Shown piece after piece: positions 47,703-59,501 of a stretch of DNA of 64,000 nucleotides. The notes beneath the pieces are model-generated. The model searched no databases. It saw nothing but the letters and a program-made list of their open reading frames with translations, and was not told where the DNA came from. Origin of the DNA: Chitinivorax sp. PXF-14. GTDB lineage: Bacteria; Pseudomonadota; Gammaproteobacteria; Burkholderiales; SCOH01. The number at the start of each line of letters is the position of its first letter. Within the stretch, counting starts at the first letter, position 1. The translations under genes and the position numbers were made by a program. The stretch is from assembly GCF_040812015.1 (NCBI RefSeq), contig NZ_JBFNXJ010000005.1, forward strand, positions 62,001 through 126,000, read 5' to 3'.

Positions 47703-48306
47703 ATGAAAAAGACTCGTCATCTCCTCGCCCTATGGGCATGCCTCCCGCTCGCCGCGCAGGCCGGTGCCATCGACCAGCTCAAGGCCTTCGTGGCCGGCAC
47801 CAGCTCGCTACGGGCGGACTTCAGCCAGCAGGTGTCCGGCCAGCGCAGCGCCAAGCAGACCTCGAGCGGCACATTGTCGTTGCAGCGGCCGGGCAAGTTC
47901 CGCTGGGTCTACACCAAGCCCTATGAGCAACTGATCGTCGGCGATGGCAGCAAGCTGTGGCTCTACGACAAGGATATCGAGCAGGTCACGATGAAGAAGC
48001 TCGACCAGGCGCTGGGCTCGAGCCCGGCTGCATTGCTGGCCGGCAGCAACGACATCGACAAGGCCTACACGCTCAAGGAAGCGGGCCGCAGCGACGCGGT
48101 GGAATGGCTAGAGGCAACGCCCAAATCGAGCGACTCGACCTTCCAGAGCGTGCGCATGGGCTTCACCCAGAACGAGCTGCAGCTCATGGAGCTCAAGGAC
48201 AACTTCGGCCAGACCACGCTGATCCGCTTCACGAAGCTGGAAAAGAACCCCAAGCTCGGCGCCGACCTGTTCCGTTTCACCCCGCCCAAGGGCGTGGACG
48301 TCATCA

Positions 48307-48314
<8 letters not shown>
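47703..48314 (+). CDS. lolA: Outer-membrane lipoprotein carrier protein LolA
   Basis: The 203-aa periplasmic chaperone moves lipoproteins from LolCDE to LolB. It has a signal peptide (MKKTRHLLALWACLPLAAQA), and family segments LRADFSQQVSGQR, GTLSLQRPGKFRWVYTKPYE and LWLYDKDIEQVTMKKL. It ends with FRFTPPKGVDVI. The start at 47703 is chosen by the signal peptide; an earlier in-frame start adds 6 residues. Its end overlaps rarA by 8 bp, so the two are coupled. Confidence 0.95.
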
Positions 48315-50912
<2,598 letters not shown>

Positions 50913-50938
50913 CGCCTGGCGCGACACGGTACAAATCA

Positions 50939-50965
50939 AGGCAGCCCCGAGGGCTGCCTTTTTTC
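50939..50965 (+). terminator. Intrinsic terminator after serS
   Basis: AAGGCAGCCC-CGA-GGGCTGCCTTTTTT, a 10-bp stem with a T run, 26 bp past the serS stop codon. Confidence 0.93.
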
Positions 50966-51035
50966 TTGCCTGCAACCCCTGCAATGGTTGGCGATAGGCC
51001 CGAGCTATCCGGCGCATTGGTAAATACAAACGCCA

Positions 51036-51057
51036 ATTACATTGCTCACAATCTAAT
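51036..51057. promoter_or_regulatory. Candidate operator upstream of ohr
   Basis: ATTACATTG-CTCA-CAATCTAAT is an inverted repeat with 8 of 9 arm pairs, in an AT-rich stretch 65 bp before the ohr ATG. Ohr genes are commonly repressed by the MarR-type OhrR, whose sites are AT-rich palindromes. No ohrR gene is seen in the window, so the link is an inference. Confidence 0.4.
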
Positions 51058-51121
51058 TATTTGCAATCATAACCTCATACGATCGCAGCAACCGATCTTC
51101 GATCAACCTCATGGAGAATCA

Positions 51122-51541
51122 ATGATGAAAGCGCTCTACCAAGCCCGTGCAACTGCCGTGGGTGGCCGCGAAGGCCATGCAAGAACCGACGATGGCAAAC
51201 TCGAGGTGTCGCTGGCCCTGCCGCGCGAACTCGGCGGCAACGGCAATGGCACGAACCCCGAGCAACTGTTTGCAGCCGGCTATGCAGCCTGCTTCGAGAA
51301 TGCGGTGCGCCACGTGGCGCGCCTGCAGAAGAAGACGATTACCGCCTCGTCGGTCACGGCCACAGTCGGTATCGGGCCGAACGAATCGGGTGGTTTCGGG
51401 CTCGAGGTCGCGCTCGATGTGCGACTCGAAGGGATAGAACGCAGCGATGCCGAGATGCTGGTAAAAATCGCACACGAGCAGGTCTGCCCCTACTCCAATG
51501 CTACACGCGGCAATATTCCGGTCACCGTTACGCTGGCGTGA
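51122..51541 (+). CDS. ohr: Organic hydroperoxide resistance protein Ohr
   Basis: The 139-aa thiol peroxidase reduces lipid and organic hydroperoxides. Its two catalytic cysteines are in FAAGYAACFENAVRHVA and HEQVCPYSNATRGNI, the Ohr pattern as distinct from OsmC. The arginine near GGREGHARTDDGKL completes the site. It starts MMKALYQARATAVGGREGHA with GGAG upstream. It is separated from serS by a terminator and convergent with efp. Confidence 0.93.
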   Translation: MMKALYQARATAVGGREGHARTDDGKLEVSLALPRELGGNGNGTNPEQLFAAGYAACFENAVRHVARLQKKTITASSVTATVGIGPNESGGFGLEVALDVRLEGIERSDAEMLVKIAHEQVCPYSNATRGNIPVTVTLA

Positions 51542-51551
51542 ACGACAGCCA

Positions 51552-51586
51552 CAAAAAAAGGCAGCCAGTTGGCTGCCTTTTTTCCG
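51552..51586. terminator. Bidirectional terminator between ohr and efp
   Basis: AAAAAAAGGCAGCC-AGTT-GGCTGCCTTTTTT has T runs on both strands and lies 11 bp after ohr and 14 bp from the efp stop codon. Confidence 0.94.
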
Positions 51587-51599
51587 TTTCAAGCAGGGC

Positions 51600-52163
51600 T
51601 TAAACGCGCTTCTTGAATTCGTTGGTGCGGGTGTCGATTTCGATCTTGTCGCCGATTTCCACGAATGCGGCAACTGGGATTTCGAAAGTCGTGCCCTTCA
51701 GGCGTGCCGGCTTCAGCACCTTGCCCGAGGTGTCGCCGCGTACGGCCGGCTCGGTGTACTCGACTTCGCGCACGATGGTGGTCGGCAGTTCAACCGAGAT
51801 GGCCTTGCCGTCGTAGAAGGTAACCTGGCAGACATCTTCCATGCCGTCGCAGATGAAGTTGAGCGTGTCGCCGAGGTTTTCGGCTTCGACTTCGTACTGG
51901 TTGTACTCGGTGTCCATGAATACATACAGCGGATCAGCGAAGTAGGAGTAGGTGCAATCCTTGCGGTCGAGGTTGACGACGTCGAACTTTTCGTCAGCCT
52001 TGTAAACCGATTCGGTCGCGGCGCCCGACAGCAGGTTCTTCAACTTCATCTTGACGACGGCAGCGTTACGGCCGGACTTGTTGTACTCGGTCTTCTGCAC
52101 GACCATCGGGTCGCTGCCGATCATCACGACGTTGCCTGCGCGGAGTTCTTGTGCGGTTTTCAT
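51600..52163 (-). CDS. efp: Elongation factor P, Arg32 type
   Basis: The 187-aa protein relieves ribosome stalling at polyproline. It begins [20 protein letters not shown] and has the tip loop [12 protein letters not shown], in which the modified position 32 is arginine. Arg32 EF-Ps are activated by rhamnosylation by EarP, not by beta-lysylation. The earP gene lies 131 bp upstream on the same strand. AGGA precedes the ATG. All three OB-type domains are present. Confidence 0.97.
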   Translation of the reverse strand: MKTAQELRAGNVVMIGSDPMVVQKTEYNKSGRNAAVVKMKLKNLLSGAATESVYKADEKFDVVNLDRKDCTYSYFADPLYVFMDTEYNQYEVEAENLGDTLNFICDGMEDVCQVTFYDGKAISVELPTTIVREVEYTEPAVRGDTSGKVLKPARLKGTTFEIPVAAFVEIGDKIEIDTRTNEFKKRV

Positions 52164-52294
52164 GTTGAGTCCTGTTACCTATTTCTAATCAGAGAGTTGC
52201 CGCCTGTTTCAGCCGGGGCTGCGCTTGCCTGGAAACAGGCGACCCGGCCGACCGCGCCACTGCGGCAACCGGAATAATTTTACAAAACATATCA

Positions 52295-53425
52295 TTATAG
52301 CCGACTTTGACTGAAGCGCGCCAGATTACCGGCAAGATCGCCGAGCGTGCGCAGACTGGCGGCCCAGCCCTCGCCGTGGCGGGCGAGCTCCGTGTCGAGT
52401 GTGGCAAACGCGGGCCACGCATGGTCGACCTCGCCGTCGCCATTCCACGCATGCCACATGCGCCTGACCGTCTCGGCCTGCCCTGCCGGTAGGGCGGCGC
52501 AATAAAGCGCGAGGAATGCATCGAGCTTGGCGCGATGCGCGTCGTCTTCCTGCGGATAGATGTGCCAGACGAAGGGGCGCCCGGCCCACTGCGCGCGCAC
52601 GAACGAGTCTTCGCCGCGAACGAAGTTGATGTCGCAACACCATAGCAGCCTGTCGTAATCGGGCTGCTCGACAAAGGGCAGGATATGCGCCGTCAACGCC
52701 CCGAGCCGCCAGCAGTCACCTGCCTGCGACGGTGCGCCAAAGCGCGCGGCCAGCCGCTCGGCGGCCCTACCTTCCGGGATCAGCGCGCGAACGGGCCGCG
52801 GCGAATGGCGCCAGGCATCGAACAGCGCGTCCAGCGCCGGGTTGGCATAGGAGAACAGGGACACACACAGCTCGCCGGCCATCAACGCAGGTACACCCAG
52901 GCGCGCCAGGAAGGCTTGCCTGGCGGCGTGGTCGAAGCCGGCACGAGCCCGCTCCAGATCGCCCTCGCACAGCAGGCCGCCGGTGCCGGCCTCGAAGCCG
53001 GGGAAGAAGAAATACTTGGTCAGCGGCAGGCGCGGATGGCGCGAGACCATGGCGTGACAGTCGCGCACCCAGGGCTCGGCGCTCAGGTATTCGAGGTTGA
53101 TCCAGAGCGGTGGCACGCCCCGCGCGGCCATGGCCTCGACGAAACCGGCCGGCAGCTCGCAGGCGAACGCCTCGATCACGACATCACCGGGCTGCCGCGC
53201 CGGCAAGGGCTCTGCCCAATGCAGCACCTCGACGCCCTGCACCATCTGCTCGCGCGATTCTGGCGCCACGTCCGGGCAGATGCGCGCGAAGCTCGCCAGA
53301 TCGTCCACCCACAGCCTGGCCGCAACGCCGTGCTCACGCTCTAGCTGGCGCGCGAGCCGCCAGCACACGCCGATATCGCCGAAGTTGTCGACGACGGCGC
53401 AGAAGATGTCCCAGACCGGTTTCAT
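52295..53425 (-). CDS. earP: EF-P arginine rhamnosyltransferase EarP
   Basis: The 376-aa GT-B glycosyltransferase transfers rhamnose from dTDP-rhamnose to Arg32 of EF-P. It starts WDIFCAVVDNFGDIGVCWRL, which carries the Asp of the DNFGDIGV active-site loop. The C-terminal donor-binding region has the FVRGEDSFVRAQWAGRPFVW motif. The start at 53425 (MKPVWDIFC) fits the family; the frame continues 33 codons upstream. earP and efp are adjacent and on the same strand, as in Neisseria and Pseudomonas. Confidence 0.96.
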   Translation of the reverse strand: MKPVWDIFCAVVDNFGDIGVCWRLARQLEREHGVAARLWVDDLASFARICPDVAPESREQMVQGVEVLHWAEPLPARQPGDVVIEAFACELPAGFVEAMAARGVPPLWINLEYLSAEPWVRDCHAMVSRHPRLPLTKYFFFPGFEAGTGGLLCEGDLERARAGFDHAARQAFLARLGVPALMAGELCVSLFSYANPALDALFDAWRHSPRPVRALIPEGRAAERLAARFGAPSQAGDCWRLGALTAHILPFVEQPDYDRLLWCCDINFVRGEDSFVRAQWAGRPFVWHIYPQEDDAHRAKLDAFLALYCAALPAGQAETVRRMWHAWNGDGEVDHAWPAFATLDTELARHGEGWAASLRTLGDLAGNLARFSQSRL

Positions 53426-53678
53426 GGCTCGGCACGATAGCACTACCCTCCTGCTGCGAGAAGACATCCGCGCGCCGCGCAGCCCCTGCGACACGGGCAC
53501 AGTCCTGAGCCGGCCATTCACCAATGCCTTGCGCAGTCATCTGACACGCGCCCGGCCTGCCCAGTTTGCCTGGCTTTCACGCACCAGCCGCGCTCGATGC
53601 GCCCATTCGCGCCGGGGCCGCTTACACGGCGCCCCGCTTGCCGTTACACTGCGCCCAGTCCCCCTTTGCTTGCCTGCG

Positions 53679-55466
53679 ATGAATTACCTGAGCCAGACCC
53701 TGCTTTTCCTGACGGCCGCCGTGGTGGTGGTGCCGCTGTTTCGCCGACTCGGGCTCGGCGCCGTGCTGGGCTACCTGATCGCCGGCGTCATCATCGGCCC
53801 CTGGGGCCTCAAGCTGATCGGCAATGTCGATGCCATCCTGCACCTGTCGGAACTCGGCGTGATCCTGCTGCTGTTCGTGATCGGCCTCGAGCTGCAGCCC
53901 TCGCGCCTGTGGGTGTTGCGGCGCCCGGTGTTCGGGCTCGGCGCGGCGCAGGTCGCACTCAGCGGCCTGGCACTCGGCGCGGCCGGCATGTGGCTCGGCC
54001 TATCGTGGAAAGCAGCGCTGGTGGCCGGGCTTGGGCTCGCCATGTCGTCGACCGCCTTCGTGCTGCAGACGCTCGCCGAGCGCGAGGAGCTGACCGCGCG
54101 CCACGGCCGCGACGCCTTCGCCATCCTGTTGTTCCAGGATCTGTCGGTGATCCCGCTATTGGCGCTGCTGCCGCTGCTGACGCCGATCCGCGAGGTGGAC
54201 AACAGCAACGACCTGGTCGATGCCGCACGTGCCATCGGCACCGTGCTGGCGGTCGTCATCGGCGGGCGCCACCTGCTGCGGCCGACCTTCAAGATCGTCG
54301 CGCGCAGCGGCAGCCGCGAGCTGTTCACCGCCGCGGCCTTGCTGGTGGTGATCGGCAATGCGGCGCTGATGGAATGGGCCGGCCTGTCGATGTCGCTCGG
54401 GGCCTTTCTCGCCGGCGTGCTGCTGGCCGACTCCGAATATCGCCACGAGCTCGAAGCCAATATCGAGCCGTTCAAGGGGCTGCTGCTCGGGCTGTTCTTC
54501 ATGGCGGTCGGCATGTCGGCCAACCTCGGCGTGGTGCGGCATCACCCGCTCGGCATCCTGGCGATCACGCTCGGGCTGATGCTGATCAAGACACTGATCC
54601 TGATCGTCGTCGCACGTATCAGCGGCGCCAACCGCGACAGCGCGGTCAAGCTCGGTTTCGCCATGGCCCAGGGCGGCGAATTCGCCTTCGTGCTGTTCGG
54701 CGTCGCCGAGCAGTTCAAGATCCTGTCGTCGAACCTCGCCGACGTGCTGGTGGTGGCCGTCACCGCCTCGATGCTGCTGGCGCCCTTCCTGTTCATCGCC
54801 TACGACAAGCTACTGGCCCGTATGATCAGCAAGCCCGCCGCGCCAGAATTCGACGCGATCCAGGACGACGGCCGGCCGGTGATCATCGCCGGCTTCGGCC
54901 GCTTCGGGCAGATCGTGGCGCGCGTGCTGGCGACGCATCACATCCCCTTCACTGCGCTCGAAAAGAGCCCGCAGCAGGTGGACTTCGTGCGCCGCTTCGG
55001 TAACCAGCTGTATTACGGCGACGCCTCGCGCCTCGATCTGCTCGAAGCGGCTGGCGTGGGCCGGGCGCGGCTGTTCGTGCTGGCCATCGACGATGTCGAG
55101 GCCTCGATCAAAACTGCCGAGCTGATGCGCCGCCATTTCCCGCAGGTGCCAGTGCTGGCGCGCGCGCGCAACCGTTTTCATGCCTACAAGCTGCTCGATG
55201 CCGGCGTGCAGACGTTCTACCGCGAGACATTCGGCTCGAGCCTCGACATGGCGCGCGACGTGCTCGTCGGGCTCGGCTTCGAGAGCGCGCACGCGCGCCG
55301 CATCATCCGCACCTTCCGCAAGGCGGACCTGGCGCTGCTCGAACGCCAGCACGCGGTGTACCAGGACGAGAACCTGCTGATCCAGACCTCGCAGCAGGCG
55401 ATGGAAGAGCTCAAGCACCTGTTCGAAACCGATGCTGCCGCGCAGGAAAATGATTCAAAAAACTGA
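53679..55466 (+). CDS. Kef-type K+/H+ antiporter with RCK (TrkA-N) domain
   Basis: The 595-aa protein has a twelve-helix CPA2 antiporter domain (residues 1-380) with VIGLELQPSRLWVLRRPVFG, FQDLSVIPLLALLPLL and the KefB/C loop KLGFAMAQGGEFAFVLFG. A cytoplasmic RCK domain follows (about 400-520: VIIAGFGRFGQIVARVL, YYGDASRLDLLEAAG). KefB/KefC release K+ when glutathione adducts of electrophiles form. Which of KefB or KefC it is cannot be told, and no KefF/KefG partner is adjacent. It is divergent from earP. Confidence 0.9.
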   Translation: MNYLSQTLLFLTAAVVVVPLFRRLGLGAVLGYLIAGVIIGPWGLKLIGNVDAILHLSELGVILLLFVIGLELQPSRLWVLRRPVFGLGAAQVALSGLALGAAGMWLGLSWKAALVAGLGLAMSSTAFVLQTLAEREELTARHGRDAFAILLFQDLSVIPLLALLPLLTPIREVDNSNDLVDAARAIGTVLAVVIGGRHLLRPTFKIVARSGSRELFTAAALLVVIGNAALMEWAGLSMSLGAFLAGVLLADSEYRHELEANIEPFKGLLLGLFFMAVGMSANLGVVRHHPLGILAITLGLMLIKTLILIVVARISGANRDSAVKLGFAMAQGGEFAFVLFGVAEQFKILSSNLADVLVVAVTASMLLAPFLFIAYDKLLARMISKPAAPEFDAIQDDGRPVIIAGFGRFGQIVARVLATHHIPFTALEKSPQQVDFVRRFGNQLYYGDASRLDLLEAAGVGRARLFVLAIDDVEASIKTAELMRRHFPQVPVLARARNRFHAYKLLDAGVQTFYRETFGSSLDMARDVLVGLGFESAHARRIIRTFRKADLALLERQHAVYQDENLLIQTSQQAMEELKHLFETDAAAQENDSKN

Positions 55467-55564
55467 CTGACTCAGACCAATCTCTTCGCTATCAACCGCC
55501 ATGCGCTTAGGCTAATCTGCTTGCAAGCGCCAATACGTGCGCCGAACTCACTGAGGAACGCAAC

Positions 55565-56266
55565 GTGATCATCATCAGAAAAGCAGAAGAACGTGGCCAT
55601 GCAAACTTTGGCTGGCTCGACAGCCGCCACAGCTTCTCTTTCGGCAGCTATTACGACAAGCGCTACATGGGCTTCTCGGACCTGCGCGTGATCAACGACG
55701 ACCGCATCAACGCCGGCTCGGGTTTCGACACGCACCCGCACAGCGATATGGAGATCATCTCCTACGTGCTCGACGGCGCGCTCGCGCACCGCGACTCGGC
55801 CGGCAACGGCTCGGTGATCGAGCCGGGTGACGTGCAGCTGATGAGCGCGGGCTGGGGTATCGCGCATAGCGAGTTCAATCACGCGGAACAGGCGCAGACG
55901 CACTTCCTGCAGATCTGGATCATGCCCAATCAGCGCGGCACGCGCCCGGGCTACCAGCAGCAGCGCTTCAGCGACGCCGACAAGCGCGGCCGGCTGCAGC
56001 TGATCGTGTCGCCCGATGGTGCCGACGGCTCGTTGACCATCCGACAGGACATGCGGCTCTATGCGGCACTGCTCGACGGCGACGAGGCCATCGACTTCCC
56101 CCCGGCGCCGGGACGCAAGCTGTGGCTGCAGCTCGCGCGCGGCAGCGCACGCGTCAACGGCCAGATGCTGCAGGCTGGCGACGGCGCCGCGCTCATCGAC
56201 GAGGCAACCGTGCGGCTCGATGCCGGGCAGGACGCGGAGCTGCTGCTGTTCGACCTGGCCGGCTGA
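55565..56266 (+). CDS. Pirin-family protein (YhhW-like)
   Basis: The 233-aa bicupin has the pirin metal site FDTHPHSDMEIISYVLDG and SAGWGIAHSEFNHA, with the two His of the first motif and the His and Glu of the second. E. coli YhhW has quercetinase activity in vitro; the physiological role is unknown. The GTG start at 55565 has GAGGAA upstream. It stands between the Kef-type gene and the histidine kinase, all on the same strand but with gaps near 100 bp. Confidence 0.92.
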   Translation: MIIIRKAEERGHANFGWLDSRHSFSFGSYYDKRYMGFSDLRVINDDRINAGSGFDTHPHSDMEIISYVLDGALAHRDSAGNGSVIEPGDVQLMSAGWGIAHSEFNHAEQAQTHFLQIWIMPNQRGTRPGYQQQRFSDADKRGRLQLIVSPDGADGSLTIRQDMRLYAALLDGDEAIDFPPAPGRKLWLQLARGSARVNGQMLQAGDGAALIDEATVRLDAGQDAELLLFDLAG

Positions 56267-56391
56267 GCTTGCGGCGGCATGGCCGGGCAGCCTATAACCC
56301 ATAGGGTATGTATTGCCGTCGCTGTGCCGGCCGGTCCCCGCGACAGGCCGGCACAGCGGGTGACACCGCTTTCGGAACAGGCCACCCCGAC

Positions 56392-58431
56392 ATGCAAGCG
56401 CAAGACGACTCGCCGGAACTGGAAACGCTGCGCGCACGCAACGAGCGGCTGCAGGCGGTGCAGCAGTCGCTATTCCATATCAGCGAGCTAGCCAGCTCCT
56501 GCCGGCAGCTCGACACCTTTTTCCCCAAGGTGCACGCCGAGCTTGCGAGCCTGATCTACGCCGAGAATTTTTACATCGCGCTGTACGACAGCCGGCAGCG
56601 GGCGCTGCGCTACCCTTATTTCATCGACATCCAGGAAGACCACCCACCGCCGCCGGGCAGCCTGTTTCCGATCGGCGACGAGCGCGATTCGCCGACCGCC
56701 GTGGTGATCAAGCGTGGCGCGCCGCTGATGATGAGCCGCGCCGAGGATGAGGCCATGACGCGCGCCGATCTGCTCGGCGGCTCCGGCCCCGTCGCCGAGT
56801 ACTGGATGGGCATCCCGCTGCGCAACGCTGCCGGCGAGGTCATCGGCGCCGTGGTGGTGCAGACCTACAGCGCCGAGCACATGTACAGCGACGAGGACAA
56901 ATCGCTGTTCGCGGTGTTCGCGAGCCATATCGCACTGGCGATCGACCGCGTGATGCGCATGGCGACACTGGAACAGGAGGTGGCGGAACGCACCGCCGCG
57001 CTCGCCAGCGAGGTGGCGCAACGGAAGCGCGCCGCCACCCTGCAGGCCGCCATGTACCGGATCGCCTCACTGAGCACCGACGACATCTCGCTGCCGGAAT
57101 TCTTCACCAGCGTGCATCGCGTGATCGCCGAGCTGATGTACGCGCGCAACTGCTATGTCGCGCTTTATGCACCCGAGACGCAGACGGTCAGCTTTCCCTA
57201 CTATGTCGATGAAAAGGGTGCGCCGACGCGCCCCGGCAGCGACCGCCCGCTCGGACGCGGCATGATCGACTATGTGCTGCGCACCGGCGTCGCCCGGCGC
57301 GTCGACCAGGCCGGCTTCCGCGCGCTGCTCGATGCGGGTGAGCTGGCCGATGTGAAAGGCAGCCTGGCATTCCGCCGCTGGCTCGGTTGCCCGCTGCTGA
57401 TCCACGGCGTGGTGCGCGGGGCGGTGGCCATCCAGAGCTATGACGACGAGCACGACTACAGCGACGAGGACCTGGGCCTGCTCAGCTTCGTCGCCAGCCA
57501 CATCGCCCGCGCCCTCGAACGGCGCCAGGCGGCGGACCAGCTGCAAGCGGCCAACCGCGAGCTGGCCACGCGCACGGTGAAGCTGGAGGCATCGAATCGC
57601 GCGCTGGAAGACACACTGGCCACGCTGGAGATGACGCGTGACGAGCTGGTGCGCAGCGAGCGGCTGGCGTCGCTCGGGGCGATGGTGGCCGGCATCGCGC
57701 ACGAGCTCAACACGCCGATCGGCAACGCCGTCACCGTGTCGAGCGTGCTCGATGCCACCGCCAAGGCGCTGTCGGGCTCGCTGAACGCGGGCACCATCCG
57801 TAAATCCGAGCTGATGACCAGGCTCGCCGACATCGAGCACGCGGCCGAGCTGCTGGCGCGCAATCTCGAACGCGCGCAGGAGCAGATCGCCAGCTTCAAG
57901 CAGGTGGCGGTCGACCAGACCAGCGAGAAGCGCCGTCCCTTCGACCTGCTCACGCTGGTCAACGAGATCCTGTTGACGCTGCACCCGACGCTTCGCCGCA
58001 CGCGCCTCGACATCGGCATCGACGTGGCACCGGGGATCGTGATGGACAGCTACCCAGGGCCGCTCGGGCAGGTGCTGTCGAACCTGATCAACAACGCGGT
58101 GCTGCATGCCTTCGATGAAGGCGCACCGGGCCACGTCCAGATCAGCGCCAGCCGGCACAACGGGCAGGTGACGCTGAGCGTGGCCGACAACGGCAAGGGG
58201 ATACTGGCCGAGCACCTGCCGCGCGTCTTCGACCCGTTCTTCACCACGCGCCTGGGCTCGGGTGGCTGCGGGCTCGGGCTGCACATCGTCTATTCCATCG
58301 TCCGCACCGTGCTGGGCGGCAGCGTGCGGGTGGAAAGCACGCCCGGTGCCGGCACGCGCTTTACCTTCGAATTGCCGATCGACGCCCCGGCGGCACAGGC
58401 GGCGCTCAGTCCGGCAGCCGCTCGACCCTGA
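56392..58431 (+). CDS. Orphan GAF-GAF sensor histidine kinase
   Basis: The 679-aa soluble kinase has no membrane segment. It contains a GAF domain (about residues 20-170), a coiled coil, a second GAF domain (about 215-370), another coiled coil and a HisKA-type segment with His437 in GIAHELNTPIGN. The ATPase has NLINNAVLHAF, VADNGKG and GGCGLGLHIVYSIV. It should sense a small ligand or redox state in the cytoplasm. No response regulator is nearby and no receiver domain is fused. The start at 56392 is favoured over 56308, but the ribosome site is weak. Its end overlaps the convergent STN gene by 26 bp. Confidence 0.88.
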   Translation: MQAQDDSPELETLRARNERLQAVQQSLFHISELASSCRQLDTFFPKVHAELASLIYAENFYIALYDSRQRALRYPYFIDIQEDHPPPPGSLFPIGDERDSPTAVVIKRGAPLMMSRAEDEAMTRADLLGGSGPVAEYWMGIPLRNAAGEVIGAVVVQTYSAEHMYSDEDKSLFAVFASHIALAIDRVMRMATLEQEVAERTAALASEVAQRKRAATLQAAMYRIASLSTDDISLPEFFTSVHRVIAELMYARNCYVALYAPETQTVSFPYYVDEKGAPTRPGSDRPLGRGMIDYVLRTGVARRVDQAGFRALLDAGELADVKGSLAFRRWLGCPLLIHGVVRGAVAIQSYDDEHDYSDEDLGLLSFVASHIARALERRQAADQLQAANRELATRTVKLEASNRALEDTLATLEMTRDELVRSERLASLGAMVAGIAHELNTPIGNAVTVSSVLDATAKALSGSLNAGTIRKSELMTRLADIEHAAELLARNLERAQEQIASFKQVAVDQTSEKRRPFDLLTLVNEILLTLHPTLRRTRLDIGIDVAPGIVMDSYPGPLGQVLSNLINNAVLHAFDEGAPGHVQISASRHNGQVTLSVADNGKGILAEHLPRVFDPFFTTRLGSGGCGLGLHIVYSIVRTVLGGSVRVESTPGAGTRFTFELPIDAPAAQAALSPAAARP

Positions 58432-59170
58432 GCCGGATAAGCGACGAGGCCTGGGCACGCCGGTTGTCATGCCCGCCCAAGCCGCTGGTTTGGCTCGCGG
58501 CCAGCTGCTCCAGCCCGCCGATGCTGATCCACTCGCCGAGCCGGCCCCGCACCGTGGTCGTGAGCTGCTGCCCCGACACACCGCCCAGCCGGTTCAGCGC
58601 CTCCCGGCTCACCGCCAGCTCAAGCGTAATCTGCGCGCCCTGCAGCTGCGGGCGCACATAGAAGCCGGTGCTGGCCTGCACCAGCATCGAGCCAGTCGGC
58701 CCCCGCGACGGCACGACACGGCTGGCGCCGAGCTGGATCTCGGCGATGCCGCCATCAACGGCCTGCACGCGCTGGGTGATGCCATCGCGGCTCAGGCTGT
58801 CGCGGTCGCGGATTTCCGCCAGCAGCGCGCCGCCGGCACCGCGCTCGTGGATCACCAGCGAGCCGTCGACACCGACACCGCGCTCGCGCAGCCTGGCGTC
58901 TTCATCCTGCGTCACGCTGATCATCAGGCGCGCCGGCAGCGTATCGAACTGCAACACCAGCCGCTCCAGCTCCTGCAGGCGGACGGGCGAGGCGCTCAGC
59001 ACCAGCTGCCCCGCCAGCCCGCTGACGCGCTCGTCGGGCTGCAGCAGCGGGCTGAGCAGGGCGACGATGTCGTCGGCCGAACGGTAGTGGATCGGCAATA
59101 CATACAGCGTGTCCGCGAAACAGGCTGTCGCGGCCAACAGGGCGATGGCGAAAAGGCGGCGAAGACGCAT
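58406..59170 (-). CDS. Exported secretin-N/STN-type protein, unknown role
   Basis: The 254-aa protein has a signal peptide (MRLRRLFAIALLAATACFA). An N1/STN-like fold follows (TLYVLPIHYRSADDIVALLS ... VSGLAGQLVLSASPVRLQEL), as found at the start of secretins. The C-terminal half has beta-rich segments (GEWISIGGLEQLAASQTSGL) resembling a secretin core fragment without its pore region. It is too short to be a full secretin. No pilotin or secretion genes are adjacent. Function is not known; a partner of a secretin or type IV pilus is a guess from the fold. Confidence 0.72.
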   Translation of the reverse strand: MRLRRLFAIALLAATACFADTLYVLPIHYRSADDIVALLSPLLQPDERVSGLAGQLVLSASPVRLQELERLVLQFDTLPARLMISVTQDEDARLRERGVGVDGSLVIHERGAGGALLAEIRDRDSLSRDGITQRVQAVDGGIAEIQLGASRVVPSRGPTGSMLVQASTGFYVRPQLQGAQITLELAVSREALNRLGGVSGQQLTTTVRGRLGEWISIGGLEQLAASQTSGLGGHDNRRAQASSLIRLRVERLPD

Positions 59171-59501
59171 GGCAAGACGGGCGGAGGGGTCAGCCCTCAT
59201 CATAGCAGGCCCACCGGCCCGGCAGCAGGCAGGGGACCAGTGCCACGGCCCAGCGAGGCGCAGGGACCGCCAACGCGTCGCACGGCCTCGATCAAGGCTG
59301 ATCGGGCACTGCCTCGATAACGGGGGTGGGACACCTGGCGAGGTGTGCTGCCGCATGGAGAAAAAGTGGCCGCGTGGGAGCGCGGCCGGAGATGGGGGGG
59401 CGGTTCACTGGCGAGATCGAACCGGGCCGGGCCTGCTGCTGCCCTACCCGATCCGGCTAAACAGCATCAGCCGCCCGCCGGCAGCCCGATGCCCTGCGCC
59501 G
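59171..59501. other. 331-bp gap without recognisable genes
   Basis: I see no credible coding region. A perfect 7-bp hairpin GGCCGCG-TGGGAG-CGCGGCC occurs at about 59369-59388 without a T run. The gap separates two leftward genes and should contain the promoter of the STN-type gene, which I could not place. Confidence 0.5.
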
